A stretch of 64,000 nt of DNA from Bactericera cockerelli (GCA_024516035.1 CM044956.1:5330222-5394221), one strand, 5' to 3'. Shown: positions 41,226-50,735, numbered from the stretch's first letter. Translations and numbers: made by a program. The notes: generated by a model not told the origin, from the letters alone.

Positions 41226-42104
41226 GTTTTATAGATAGATAGCGGAAAAATGGCAAGTATAAATTAATAAACCAACAAAAAAAATTGAGCGGAGAGTGAT
41301 AATCCTCTGCAGCGGTAATACAAGAAAGCGGTAAATAATAATTATGGCGATCAAAGATCAAGCCAAATAAGAGCAGGTAAAATAGCAAAAATCAAAAACG
41401 AACTACTACAAGACACAAACATGCATGCCCAAATGACTTACGTGCGTCCATCCAGAGTACCTACGCTAGAACTTACTAATAATTATGTATGATACTTAGG
41501 TAATTGAACTCAAAATCACTTCAGATTATAACTATTGAAAGTAAAATGGTTAAGTAAGTAGGTAGGTTATTTTATTTAGCTATGCACTATTTTTAATACA
41601 CTTTAGATAAAATGAATAGAAAAAAATAATTTACGGCAATTACATGTACTTTCACGAAAAACACAATTAAACCCACCTTAAGTAGTTACAATTAACATTA
41701 AATTTTAAATTAATCTAGTGGTTATACTGAAAGAAAAAAATATAATTATATTTAAGCGGAAAATGGTAAAGCGGAAAGCCTGAATTAATTTAGGGTTAGC
41801 GATAAAACTTAAAGAAACTTGAAAAGTATCGCGAACAAAATCGTGCGACAGCGGTTTACCAAAAAAAATTTTTTAAAGAATGCGGTTTAACGAAAGCGGT
41901 TTCACAAAGGTGGTTCAACAAAAAGCGGTTTTACTAACAAAAAGATACAGAAAACGAAAACGGGCACACCTCCCTAAACAGAAATTGAACGGAACGCGAA
42001 TTTAAATCGAAAAAACGTAGAGCGGAAAGCGGAAAAAACGAGAAAAAAAAGAACAATTAACCCCCCAAAATTCGCGATTCTAATTTGGACCGAATGACCA
42101 ATTT
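41226..42104 (-). other. BEL 5' leader with repeated GCGG motifs
   Basis: About 880 bp between the 5' LTR and the ATG. GCGGTTT/GCGGAAA (plus strand) recurs at short intervals between about 41755 and 42030. The motif AGCGG is also dense in the gag part of the coding region (39890-40270). Confidence 0.6.
42086..42102 (-). other. Candidate primer-binding site of the BEL element
   Basis: Minus strand TTGGTCATTCGGTCC begins three bases after the 5' LTR. The TGG start is what pairing to a tRNA CCA end requires. I cannot assign the tRNA. Confidence 0.45.
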
Positions 42105-42359
42105 TGTTCGATAGCAAGGAAGGGACACGGAGGACTGTAAAAGCCGTGACCTTTGACTAGTTGGTTTTCATGAGCAGTGGACTAAATAATTATGAGGGGG
42201 CTATTGGTTCCGTTCACTTACGTGTTACTGATAGAGGTGTACTGAAGGCAGGCTCTCGATGTTGGAAGCTGGTAGTTCGAGAGCCTGCTCCAACGAAGTT
42301 GAGGCTTGTTTTCGACTTTACATACAGGGTGTTGGATTAAGGATATACAGTATGTAACA
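42105..42359 (-). repeat. 5' LTR of the BEL element
   Basis: 255 bp, identical to the other LTR except for A at 42149. Confidence 0.95.
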
Positions 42360-42475
42360 TATATTGAACAAAGAAACAAAAACAAAAATAGAATAAAACT
42401 AATGTCCTACCTAAAGGGCGGGTTATTGCCTGTGGCAATCTCTTCCACCCAACCCTACATTGTGCGTTATTATTA
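42360..42475 (-). repeat. LINE 3'-end repeat R, copy 5, right part
   Basis: TTGAACAAAGAAACAAAAAC, TGTCCTACCTAAAGGGCGGG and GTGGCAATCTCTTCCACCCA continue the copy begun at 35430. Confidence 0.75.
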
Positions 42476-42514
42476 TTAAATTTCCCAAGTAAATACCTAA
42501 TATTTTGTATCTTA

Positions 42515-42612
42515 TTTGCATTGAAAACTGGGTTTGATGGCAGAGATTACCTAGGGCAATAATTACGCCCTTTGTGAATATTATTCTTGTCAATAAAGAG
42601 TTAGTATTATTA
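42515..42612 (+). repeat. LINE 3'-end repeat R, copy 6
   Basis: GGCAGAGATTACCTAGGGCA, TTACGCCCTTTGTG and an end with AATAAAGAGTTAGTATTATT. It lies in inverted orientation next to copy 5. Confidence 0.55.
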
Positions 42613-42787
42613 TTCAAACTAAGTTATTATTTTGTTCATTTGACCTTTCGACGGCATTTTTCGAAAAATGATCCGAGATTATTTTAGTCCAAGAGTTGTG
42701 ATCTTGGACTAAAATAAATGATCCTAGAATTGATTCTGAGTTTTTTTTTTTAAAATCTTGGCCACCTTGTATATTGTATAGGTAAGG

Positions 42788-43190
42788 TATGAGAGAGAGA
42801 GACAGAGCATACCTTTGGTAAGCTGGCCTTACCTATCTTTGTCTAGCACTGACCACCGTAGAAAGCTTGGTGGAAGCTTTGTTTGAAAAGAACAAAGATA
42901 TAGGAGGAGGCGGGATGGAAGGGGAGAGAAAGAAAGTTATTATGTACATTGTATTAGAGGAATGTAAGAGAGGGAGAGAGAGAGGGAAAAAGAGAGAGAG
43001 TGACATAGAGAGAGAGAAAGCTAAAAAAATGAATATTTTTGAGAGATTTAAAAGAGAGAGACAGAGAAAGAGAGGGACAAAGAGTGAAAGATAGAAAGAT
43101 GTAGAATGGGTGGGGTAGAGAGGGAGAGAAAGAGAGGGAGAAATCTGTAGAATGAGAGAAAGAGGGAGAAAAAAAAGAGAGAATAATAAT
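42788..43190. repeat. (GA)n-rich region
   Basis: GA runs at 42790-42808 and 42960-43190 with a short unique stretch between. Confidence 0.8.
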
Positions 43191-43196
43191 ACTCTT

Positions 43197-43345
43197 TAGT
43201 GAAAGGTAATCACCAGGCGGAGTTAATGTTCAAAGCATTTTTGACCACCTAACCCTCAGAGTCTTATTATGGTCACAAACTCAAATTAATAAGGAAAAAT
43301 TCGTGCACTGGGTGGGATTCGAACCAACGGACCTACCAGTGCACA
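43197..43345 (-). mobile_element. SINE-E copy 4
   Basis: ACCTAACCCTCAGAGTCTTA, AACTCAAATTAATAAGG and B-box GGATTCGAACC (reverse). Bounded on the right by a GA tract, where part of the head is lost. Confidence 0.75.
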
Positions 43346-43364
43346 TGAGGGTGAATGAGTGAGG

Positions 43365-43365
<1 letters not shown>

Positions 43366-43408
<43 letters not shown>

Positions 43409-43640
43409 AGAATGAGAGAGAGAGAGAGAAAGAGTGAGGGAGAATGAGAGAGAGAGAGAGAGAGGGAGAATGAGAGAGAGAGAGGAGTGAATGGGAGAAA
43501 GAGAAAGAGGGAGAATGAGAGAGAGTAAGTGAGTTTGAGGGAGAGAGAGAGAGGGAGATTGAGTGAGGGAGAAAAATGGAGAATGAGAGAGAGAGAGAGA
43601 AAAAAAAGAGGGAGAAAGAGGAAGAATGAGTGAGGGAGAA
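43366..43640. repeat. (GA)n tract
   Basis: GAGA with GGGAGAATGAGAGAG units. Confidence 0.9.
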
Positions 43641-43884
43641 TGACAAAGTGAGTATTAGGGATATTGAAGACCGAATGGAATTTTTATTTGCTCAAATTTT
43701 ACTATGTACAAAGCTCTTACCAAAACGTAGCGTTCTTGAGATTAACCGAAAATCCGAAAATTTCCCCTCCACTGAAACTTGATTACCCCGTTTTCTCTCA
43801 TTCTTGACTTCAGGACTTTTAGTACCTATGTTTATACTATCTCACCCTCGAAAATTTTGGGTCATTCTATTACTTTTGTTTCTA

Positions 43885-44160
43885 TAGGCCAACAGGGTGT
43901 AGACCAGCAGTCTGGGTAAGGGACTATAAACAGTTAGTAGACCAGCAGTCTGGCTGGGAGACTATAAACAGGAGTAGACCAACAGTCTGGCTGGGAGACT
44001 TTAAACAGGGAGTAGACCAGCAGTCTGGCTGGGAGACTAGAAACAGGGCCCTTGTCAATTATTAGCTTCCTTGTAAATACAGTGGTAGAAGTGCTGAGTC
44101 ATTCCTCCAATGCCTGGCTACCATCATTCACGATGACGCCACCCTATGATGATGATGATA
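43885..44160 (-). mobile_element. Retroposon M, copy 6
   Basis: Four diverged 38-bp units (AGTAGACCAGCAGTCTGGCT), then GCCCTTGTCAATTATTAGC, CACGATGACGCCACCCTATG and (GAT)n. Confidence 0.85.
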
Positions 44161-44503
44161 CTTATCACTCTGAAATTTGAATAAATATATACTAAAGTAG
44201 GTCAATTTCAGCTATGTATATACTATAGTTCTACATATAATACATGTATCCATATTATAACTATGAATATGCATGTCTAAAGTAATGCATGAACGGACAA
44301 TATCATTCCGACCGTTAGCTTACTGTATAAAATTTCCTGTCTATCTATGTAGCACATTATTGTATCATGAATGTTAGATATAAGAATTTTTCACATAGCG
44401 CAAAGCAAAATTTCCATCAATGACTGGCGTCAAAAAGAAAAATTCCAGCGTAGATTGCGCAGAAAAAAACGATGGATATTCACAATAAATCTAGGTAGAC
44501 ATC
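44161..44503. other. No recognised feature
   Basis: AT-rich DNA. Confidence 0.5.
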
Positions 44504-44623
44504 CTTATCAGAACGATGTTGCAATTGGACGTTGTTATCAGAACGATGTTGCAATTTGACGTCGTTATCAGAGCGATGTTGCATTTTCACATTGTTATTA
44601 GAGCGATGTTGCCATTTTAGGGT
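44504..44623. repeat. 30-bp tandem repeat, four units
   Basis: Unit GTTATCAGAACGATGTTGCA plus about 10 bases, diverging from left to right. Confidence 0.85.
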
Positions 44624-44651
44624 GAGAACTGATAACTATCGTAATCATTAT

Positions 44652-44840
44652 ATTTCCTCTGTTGCTCAGTGGTTAAGTAAGAGCAATGGTTACTGATCCG
44701 GAGGTTGATGGTTCGAATCCTGGGCGGAGCGGAAAATTCTTACCGAGTTTTCCCGTTACCGGAATGGCATGTATGTAAAGGTAAAGAGCCCTGAAGTAAT
44801 GCGAAAGCGGTTCAGGGGTTACCTTTTTTTATAAAATAAT
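44652..44840 (+). mobile_element. SINE-D copy 2
   Basis: Head CTCTGTTGCTCAGTGGTTAA, B-box GGTTCGAATCC, body GGAAAATTCTTACCGAGTTT and AAGTAATGCGAAAGCGGTTC. Confidence 0.8.
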
Positions 44841-44950
44841 TTCGTAATTATTAGATTATTAAATTTGTTTGAAAAGGAACTCTTTGGACCAAGACAGGCA
44901 GTATAAATAAAAAATTGTAATCGGAACTCTCTGATATACTTCTTCTACAT

Positions 44951-45268
44951 TTATTATCATCTGACCTGGTTGCAGGGTTTTCCATGAAACCCTTACAATT
45001 AACACTGCGACCTAATTGGATCTTTTGTCACCAGTTGACGTTTTAACGTCCTAATTGGGATAGATAGTCAGGGGGGGTTTTAGCTTCCTTTTGCCGTGAA
45101 TCGCACCAGCCACCCATATTAACCTCACCCAGCCTAGGTGGGCCGGAAATGCCAGCCTCACGTGTTTGGAGGGAACAGAAGTTCCTTCGAAAAGTCTCCC
45201 CAACCGGGAATCGAACTTGGGATCTCTGGACTACAGGCAGTAGTCTCAACCGTTACGCCAAGGAAGCT
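44951..45268 (-). mobile_element. SINE-F copy 3, tail type alpha, with perfect TSD
   Basis: 318 bp between perfect 14-bp TSDs TACTTCTTCTACAT (44937-44950 and 45269-45282). Alpha tail (ATCTGACCTGGTTGCAGGGT), shared body and tRNA-like head are all complete. Confidence 0.92.
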
Positions 45269-45439
45269 TACTTCTTCTACATAGGCTAACAGTGTTGCCA
45301 AGTGATGAAAAGAGTAACGGTAGGTAATGAAAACATCCAACGTGTAATATTAATTACTTCACCGAAGTGAAACTCGAGATGTCTGTGTAATTGGAATAAA
45401 TTTAAAACTCGACTCGAAAATGTGCGGATGAATATTTTG

Positions 45440-45458
45440 GATTGCGGAGCGAGATAAT

Positions 45459-45502
<44 letters not shown>

Positions 45503-45800
45503 AGGGAGAGAGAGATAGTGAGAGAGAAAGAGAAAGAGAAAGAAAAAGGGAAAGAGAAAGAGAAAAGTAGAGAGAAAGAAAAAAAGAGAGAGACCGAGAG
45601 AGCGAGATTATGAAAGAGAGAGAGAAAGAAAAAAGGAAAGACAAAGAAAAAGTGAAAGAAAAAAAGAAGGAGAAAGAACAAGAAATAGAGAAAGAAAATA
45701 AGAGAGAGGAATAAAATGAAAGGAGAGAAAGAAAAAAGGAAAGAGAAAGAAAAAGTGAAAGAAAAGTGAGAGAGAGAGAGGAGAGAAAGAGATAGGTACT
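45440..45800. repeat. (GA)n/(GAAA)n tract
   Basis: Purine tract. The 192-codon minus-strand ORF over it is Ser/Leu/Phe low complexity. Confidence 0.9.
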
Positions 45801-45831
45801 TTAAATTGGAGGGGGAGGGGAGGGCATGTAG

Positions 45832-45860
45832 AACGACCTCCAGGTTACAAGTCCACCGAT
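45832..45860 (-). mobile_element. SINE-A scrap
   Basis: CGACCTCCAGGTTACAAGTC only. Confidence 0.4.
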
Positions 45861-45925
45861 GCAATAATCAATAATCCGATGCAATAATAAACAATAATAT
45901 TCGATCCATTCAAATATTCTTTTAA

Positions 45926-46376
45926 CACGTTGATATCCGGCCAAAGTTTCCTATAGTAGTCACTGTGGCAGAGCGAGTTAGCGCGCTAGGCATTGCACAC
46001 ATGGTGACCTGGGTTCGATTCCCAGCGGGGGAGGATTTTTTCTGCTCTGTACTTGGATGTTCGGGGTCCACTCATACCTCGTGAGGAAAAATGAGTAGTT
46101 ACTTGTATGAGTAACGACCAGTGGCGGCATTACCAGAGTAAAAAGAAATTAATGTAATAGAATAATTCGAAATGTAAAGGAGGCTCTTAGTAATGCTGCG
46201 CTACCCACAAAAATTGTGAAGAGGCCTTGTGCTTCACCACAAAGAAATTCGTACATACATACATACATACAAGTTTCCTATAGTTCTATAATGTTGCTGT
46301 CACCTTTCAAAGGATTACCTAATAAATGTCTCCCATCTAATAGTCTCCCTGTAAAGGTGACACGGATGCAAACGTG
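45926..46376. mobile_element. piggyBac-like MITE, copy 3, carrying SINE-C
   Basis: Left TTAA (45922-45925) then CACGTTGATATCC. Right GGATGCAAACGTG then TTGA. Without the nested SINE and its TSD the element is about 124 bp. Confidence 0.55.
45957..46270 (+). mobile_element. SINE-C copy 5, full length, with perfect TSD
   Basis: 314 bp between perfect 13-bp TSDs AAGTTTCCTATAG (45944-45956 and 46271-46283). Head GAGCGAGTTAGCGCGCTAGG, B-box GGTTCGATTCC, body TGCTCTGTACTTGGATGTTC, 3' domain ATGCTGCGCTACCCACAAAA and a (CATA)n tail. This copy defines the family best. Confidence 0.93.
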
Positions 46377-46554
46377 TTGACAGAGTCACAACCACTATTG
46401 ACAAAATTCACAACACAAACCCGGCAATTATATCTCGCTCTATTGAATTTAATCAATGTTAAGAAAGCAAGTTTGGATCTTTTCTGTTGCTGTCAGCTTT
46501 ATCTACACAACTCAAGACAGCTTTTCTATTGTGCTGTTGAAGATTCAAAAGAAC

Positions 46555-46815
46555 AAAGGATTGAAAGAAATAGGGAACGAGGAAGAGAAACTGGAAAAGA
46601 AGAGAAAGGAAATGAAAGGAAAAGAAAGGAAAGGAAAGGAGAAAGAAAAAGAAAGGAATAGAAAGGAAAGAAAGGAAAGGAAAGGACAGGAAATGAAAGG
46701 AAAGGAAATGAAAGGAAAGGAAAGAAAATTAAATGAAAGAGAAGAAAAGAAAGAAAATAAAAGAAAAGGAAAGAAAAAAAAAAAAAAAAAAAATAGAAAA
46801 GAAAAGAGAGGAAAA
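46555..46815. repeat. (GAAAG)n polypurine tract
   Basis: About 260 bp almost purely purine on the plus strand (GGAAAGGAAA units). ORFs over it are Lys/Glu/Arg low complexity. Confidence 0.9.
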
Positions 46816-46890
46816 TAGAAAATGGTAACTTGAAATCCTCAAACCTGACCCCTAAAATCGGCTATCTTTGTTAATTTTAACACACAAGAA

Positions 46891-47196
46891 TAATAATATA
46901 TATAATAATGCTTTTTTTTTTGTGTTATTATGTCACAATTTTAGTGGGTAGCGCAGAATCATAGGACTTTACCACGCTAATTTTACAATATCTTGTATTA
47001 TTTTTTTTTTTTGCCTAAGATTCTGCCACTGGTCGCTGCTTCACATTAAAGCAGCTACTCATTTTTCCTCACGAGGTATGAGTGGACCCCGAACATCCAA
47101 GTACAGAGCAGAAAAAATCCTCCCCCCTGGGAATCGAACCCAGGTCACCATGTGTGCAATGCCTAGCGCGCTAACTCGCTCTGCCACAGTGACTAC
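46891..47196 (-). mobile_element. SINE-C copy 6, full length, with perfect TSD
   Basis: 306 bp between perfect 16-bp TSDs TTTTAACACACAAGAA (46875-46890 and 47197-47212). Inverted relative to copy 5, about 620 bp away, so transcripts across both could fold back. Confidence 0.93.
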
Positions 47197-47254
47197 TTTT
47201 AACACACAAGAAATCATAACAAGAACAAATTAATTATTAAAAGAATATACATCT

Positions 47255-47335
47255 AGTCTTCTTCTTCTTTTACTCTGTCTTATCCCGCTTAAGCAGGGTC
47301 GACGTTGTTCAATCTTATGGTTGAGGTTGAAAAAA
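47255..47335 (-). mobile_element. SINE-F beta-tail fragment
   Basis: CTTCTTCTTTTACTCTGTCT, CCGCTTAAGCAGGGTCGACG and CTTATGGTTGAGGTTG: the beta tail alone, as after 5' truncation. Confidence 0.7.
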
Positions 47336-48051
47336 AAAAAACTATAAATAAAACAATGAATTCAATTCTTCTGATGGTAATGCTGACAACACACAGGTAG
47401 CATTGCCCCTCTGGATTGTCAAACTGATCCTCCCAGTTAGGTAGCTCTTCGATCTTGGGTATCGTAAAACTGTTGTTTGTTAGAGGACAGATTTAGCACC
47501 CGTGAGAAATACACTATGACGTCTCCATTTCTTCTTTCTCCATGAACAAAACTGTGTTAATTTTGTCTAGCTCTAAAATGAAGCAGTTAGAGTAAAATTT
47601 TGGGTGCCGTCCAAAAGAAAATTTATCTTAGTCACCGGGGATGAATCTTATTAGGAACGAACATTTCTCAAGTGCTTTACTGACTAATAGGTACTTGTAA
47701 AGAAAAGTGAGAACTCTAGAGGTTGATATAATTGTGGAACTCACGGTTGTGAGGTTTCTCCTTATCACTGAGTGATGTTGTTTTCAGATTATTTTATACC
47801 CTACTTTTGTATTTTTCCTTTTCTTTCCGCCTAAGTATCTATAATATTTAGTATTAAACTTTTAGCACATTTAACCCAGATAACGCGGTGAAATTTTTTG
47901 TTTTATTTTTTTGGAGTGATATAATTGAGTCCTGAATCAAAATAAGTGCTGTCAACTTATCACTCGGACTCAAAACAAAGAGCTTAAGGTGTCGCCAACT
48001 AACCTCAACAAGCTGAATTAATTAGAAAAATCTACAACGTAGTACCTTTCA
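47336..48051. other. No recognised feature
   Basis: Unique AT-rich DNA. Confidence 0.5.
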
Positions 48052-48113
48052 CCAGATGGGGCTGACGTCCTTCCAGAAGGACGTCCTTCTGGAAGGACGT
48101 CAGCCCCATCTGG
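48052..48113. repeat. Perfect 62-bp palindrome
   Basis: Arms of 29 bp beginning CCAGATGGGGCTGACGTCC are separated by ACGT, itself palindromic, so all 62 bases equal their own reverse complement. GACGTC occurs in both arms. Confidence 0.98.
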
Positions 48114-48360
48114 GTTAATAATAATAATGTGTTTTTATTGTACTTATGTACATTTCTTTTACATTACATAGTTACATAGAAAATATAGCACATAGGAAAT
48201 TAAATATTAAAGTGAGACTGTATGTCTTACACAGACTTGTCACACTAAGAGACCCAGTATAGTATGGGTCTCTTGTTTTTGTGTTTTTCTCTTGAGGTAT
48301 ATACATTTATAAAACTGAGTGTGCTACTGTAGACGTTTGCGGTCTATGTTGTAACCTGCC
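48114..48360. other. Segment between two (AAT)n arrays, with hairpin
   Basis: Starts after TTAATAATAATAAT and ends TGCCATAATAATAATA. AAGAGACCCA/TGGGTCTCTT (48246-48274) forms a 10-bp stem. It could be an insert in TAA repeats, but I see no match to the Dong-like 3' end beyond CCATAATAATAAT. Confidence 0.4.
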
Positions 48361-48592
48361 ATAATAATAATATTAATAATAACAATATCGCTTTATTTAT
48401 ATTGCCCGATTAGGACTATGAAGTCCCATTATTCCAGCAGTAAGCCCAAGACATATTATTATGTGGTAAAAAACCCAAATGGGAGGATAACTTGTCATGT
48501 CCCGTTTCGAACTGGGTTTTGAACCCACGACCTCTAGAACCTTAGGATTCACAGAGTGCCGCCTTTACCACTGAGCTACCGGGACGGACAGA
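48361..48592 (-). mobile_element. SINE-B copy 3, full length
   Basis: (AAT)n tail, TTGCCCGATTAGGACTATGA, GGGAGGATAACTTGTCATG and a complete head CCACTGAGCTACCGGGAC (reverse of the A-box region). Confidence 0.85.
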
Positions 48593-48620
48593 ATAATGTA
48601 CTTTGTGACAATAATAATTA

Positions 48621-48699
48621 TTCTAATTACCCTCAGCACAATGGAAACGCTCCTGGACCTGACGGTATAATAGTTTTTGTTAATCCCCAGAATCTGTGA
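48621..48699 (+). pseudogene. Orphan LINE reverse-transcriptase scrap
   Basis: One frame reads NYPQHNGNAPGPDGIIVF and then stops. APGPDGI is the conserved N-terminal RT motif of many LINEs. Only about 25 codons remain. Confidence 0.5.
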
Positions 48700-49279
48700 G
48701 TGAAAATAATGGCGACCACATGGAGGACAAAGAATACAACGGGGGCTGCGGTCGTCATATGAAAATTTGCCCCGGCTAGAATAACCGTAAATAGAGCCAC
48801 CCGTCTTTTCAAAGAGCTTATTATGGAGTACGAAAAATAATACGGGGTCCATTATTACTATTATTATTGTTATTATTAAATTAAATCTTTTTTTTTCACT
48901 TTGAGTCCAATTTTCATCGCTACAAATTATATTAAAAAAAAAAAAAATAGATTTGATTTGATTCGACAGTGCTACTGTATGGTCCTTTGAAATTATAAAA
49001 AATCCGTTGTTGAATGGAATTATCAAATTCTTTATGCATCGATTTCCAGGTCGAAGGTCATTTTTCTGTTCTTGTAGGCTTTTTGGTTTTTACCCTAATC
49101 AAGAACATAAGAAATCAATGCTATAAAAGCAAAACACAGCTCAAAAGAATGTCTGAATTCATGCATTCTGCATCACGGTTAAAAGCGTATTGTTGAGAAA
49201 TACAATAAATTACATTGTGATTTCTAGCATTCTATCAAAGAAGAATTCAATTTAAAACATCAATTTAATTATTTTTTAA
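48700..49279. other. No recognised feature
   Basis: AT-rich; the 153-codon minus-strand frame has no domain. Confidence 0.45.
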
Positions 49280-49372
49280 AAAGTTATGATATTTAATCAC
49301 TTTTGTAATATCACAACTACTCAAACTAGCTTTACTCGCTGAAACGCTTATCGATCGAGCTACTGAGGTCGG
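49280..49372 (-). mobile_element. SINE-A copy 12, lacking the B-box
   Basis: Body and A-box (CTTATCGATCGAGCTACTGA) are present, but the about 40 bp with the B-box between them are deleted. Confidence 0.75.
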
Positions 49373-50229
49373 TTTGAAACATCAATTTTGAAAATATGTA
49401 TAATAATTTCACAATGGTTCATAATCAATGGCGAATCAAGGGATCGAGTCTAATCGAAGATGCAGCAGCAGTACTTTTTTAAAATATTGTTACATGTTTT
49501 ATTAATTTTATTAATGTTTGAAAATAAAAAGTAGTAGATTTCGTAAAAGAAAAAAAATTGGCGGACCCCGTTTGTATAATACGAATGTGTATTATGGGGT
49601 ATCTAAATAAATTTGAACGAGTACCTTTTCAAAAGTTTATGCGAAGGGTGTGTTTTGAGCATTTTGTAAAGGACAGTTCTTGAAATGTTTGTCGAGGTAT
49701 ATTAAGAAATTATTTGTTTATCCTAGCTGTAGGGATGGGTGATATTCAGAAGGGCAATCTTTTAAAGTTTTAATAATACTCTGTAATAATGAGTACCTTT
49801 ATTTTCATTTTATCTTGGTTTATTCATTCTATACAGGGTATCGAATGAGTATTAAGGAACATAAAATCATCGGAAAATATGTATAGTTGATAATGAGAAT
49901 AGGAAGGTATAGGTAGGTACATCAATACTACTAGGTATAGGTATATCAATTTATCGATACATTTACCAGTGTGATTGCACGTTTCAATTGTTTATTATAT
50001 ATTTTCTACAATGTTCTTCAACATTTGACAATGTTGAAGAAAAAAATCTTTACATTTACCTATAGGTTTCTTTTTACAATTACCGGTACTAAATACGTAG
50101 ACTATATATCATAGGTATTTGTATATTTCGGTACCTTGTTTAAAGTTTCAAACAGAGAGATCGTCACAACTTAATCAACCAGCCAAAATTTACGGAAAAG
50201 TAAGTGAAATGGAATAATCCTACCTTTAT
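49373..50229. other. No recognised feature
   Basis: AT-rich DNA. ATACAGGGTATCGAATGAG at 49832 recalls the TACAGGGTG core of other repeats. Confidence 0.45.
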
Positions 50230-50735
50230 TTCTCTCTTTCTACCTCTAGTATTTTCTATTCTCTCTCTCTAACTCTCCCCTCTTTTCTATTATCTCTCTC
50301 TCTCTCTCCATCTTCTATTTTTCTCTGTATACTTTCAAACCTTTTTAGTATCTCTCTTCTCCTCTCTCATATAATATGATGTTCTCCTCTTTATATATTC
50401 CTCTCTCTCTTTGTCTCATACATTACACAGACCTTCTCCTTACTTTGTATGATAAAATCCCCCCTACTTTTCTCTCGTTATCTCTCTCTTTCTCTTACAC
50501 ATCAGACAAACCTTCATCTTACTTTGTATATTAATCCCCCCTCCTCCTCCACTACTCTCTCTCTCTCTCTCCCCCCCCCCCTCTATCTCCATCTCTCTTT
50601 TCTCCTTTTTTCTATCTCTCCCTTCCTCTATCTCTTCCTCTCTCAATCTCTATTTATCTCTCTCTCACACACACTCTCCCTCTCTCTTTATCTCTCACAC
50701 ACATTCTCTCTCTTTCTCTCTCTCATCTTCTCATA
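50230..50735. repeat. (CT)n polypyrimidine tract
   Basis: CTCTCT with C-runs and short unique inserts (CAGACCTTCTCCTTACTTTG and a related piece 90 bp later). Confidence 0.85.

Larger units (their letters stand above)
35515..42359 (-). mobile_element. BEL/Pao LTR retrotransposon, complete
   Basis: 6845-bp element with two 255-bp LTRs, TG...CA ends, a 5-bp TSD TATAT (35510-35514 and 42360-42364) and one long gag-pol frame on the minus strand. LTRs differ at a single base (35559 G, 42149 A), so the insertion is recent. It sits inside LINE-tail repeat R, as comparison with R at 5491-5690 shows. Confidence 0.97.
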
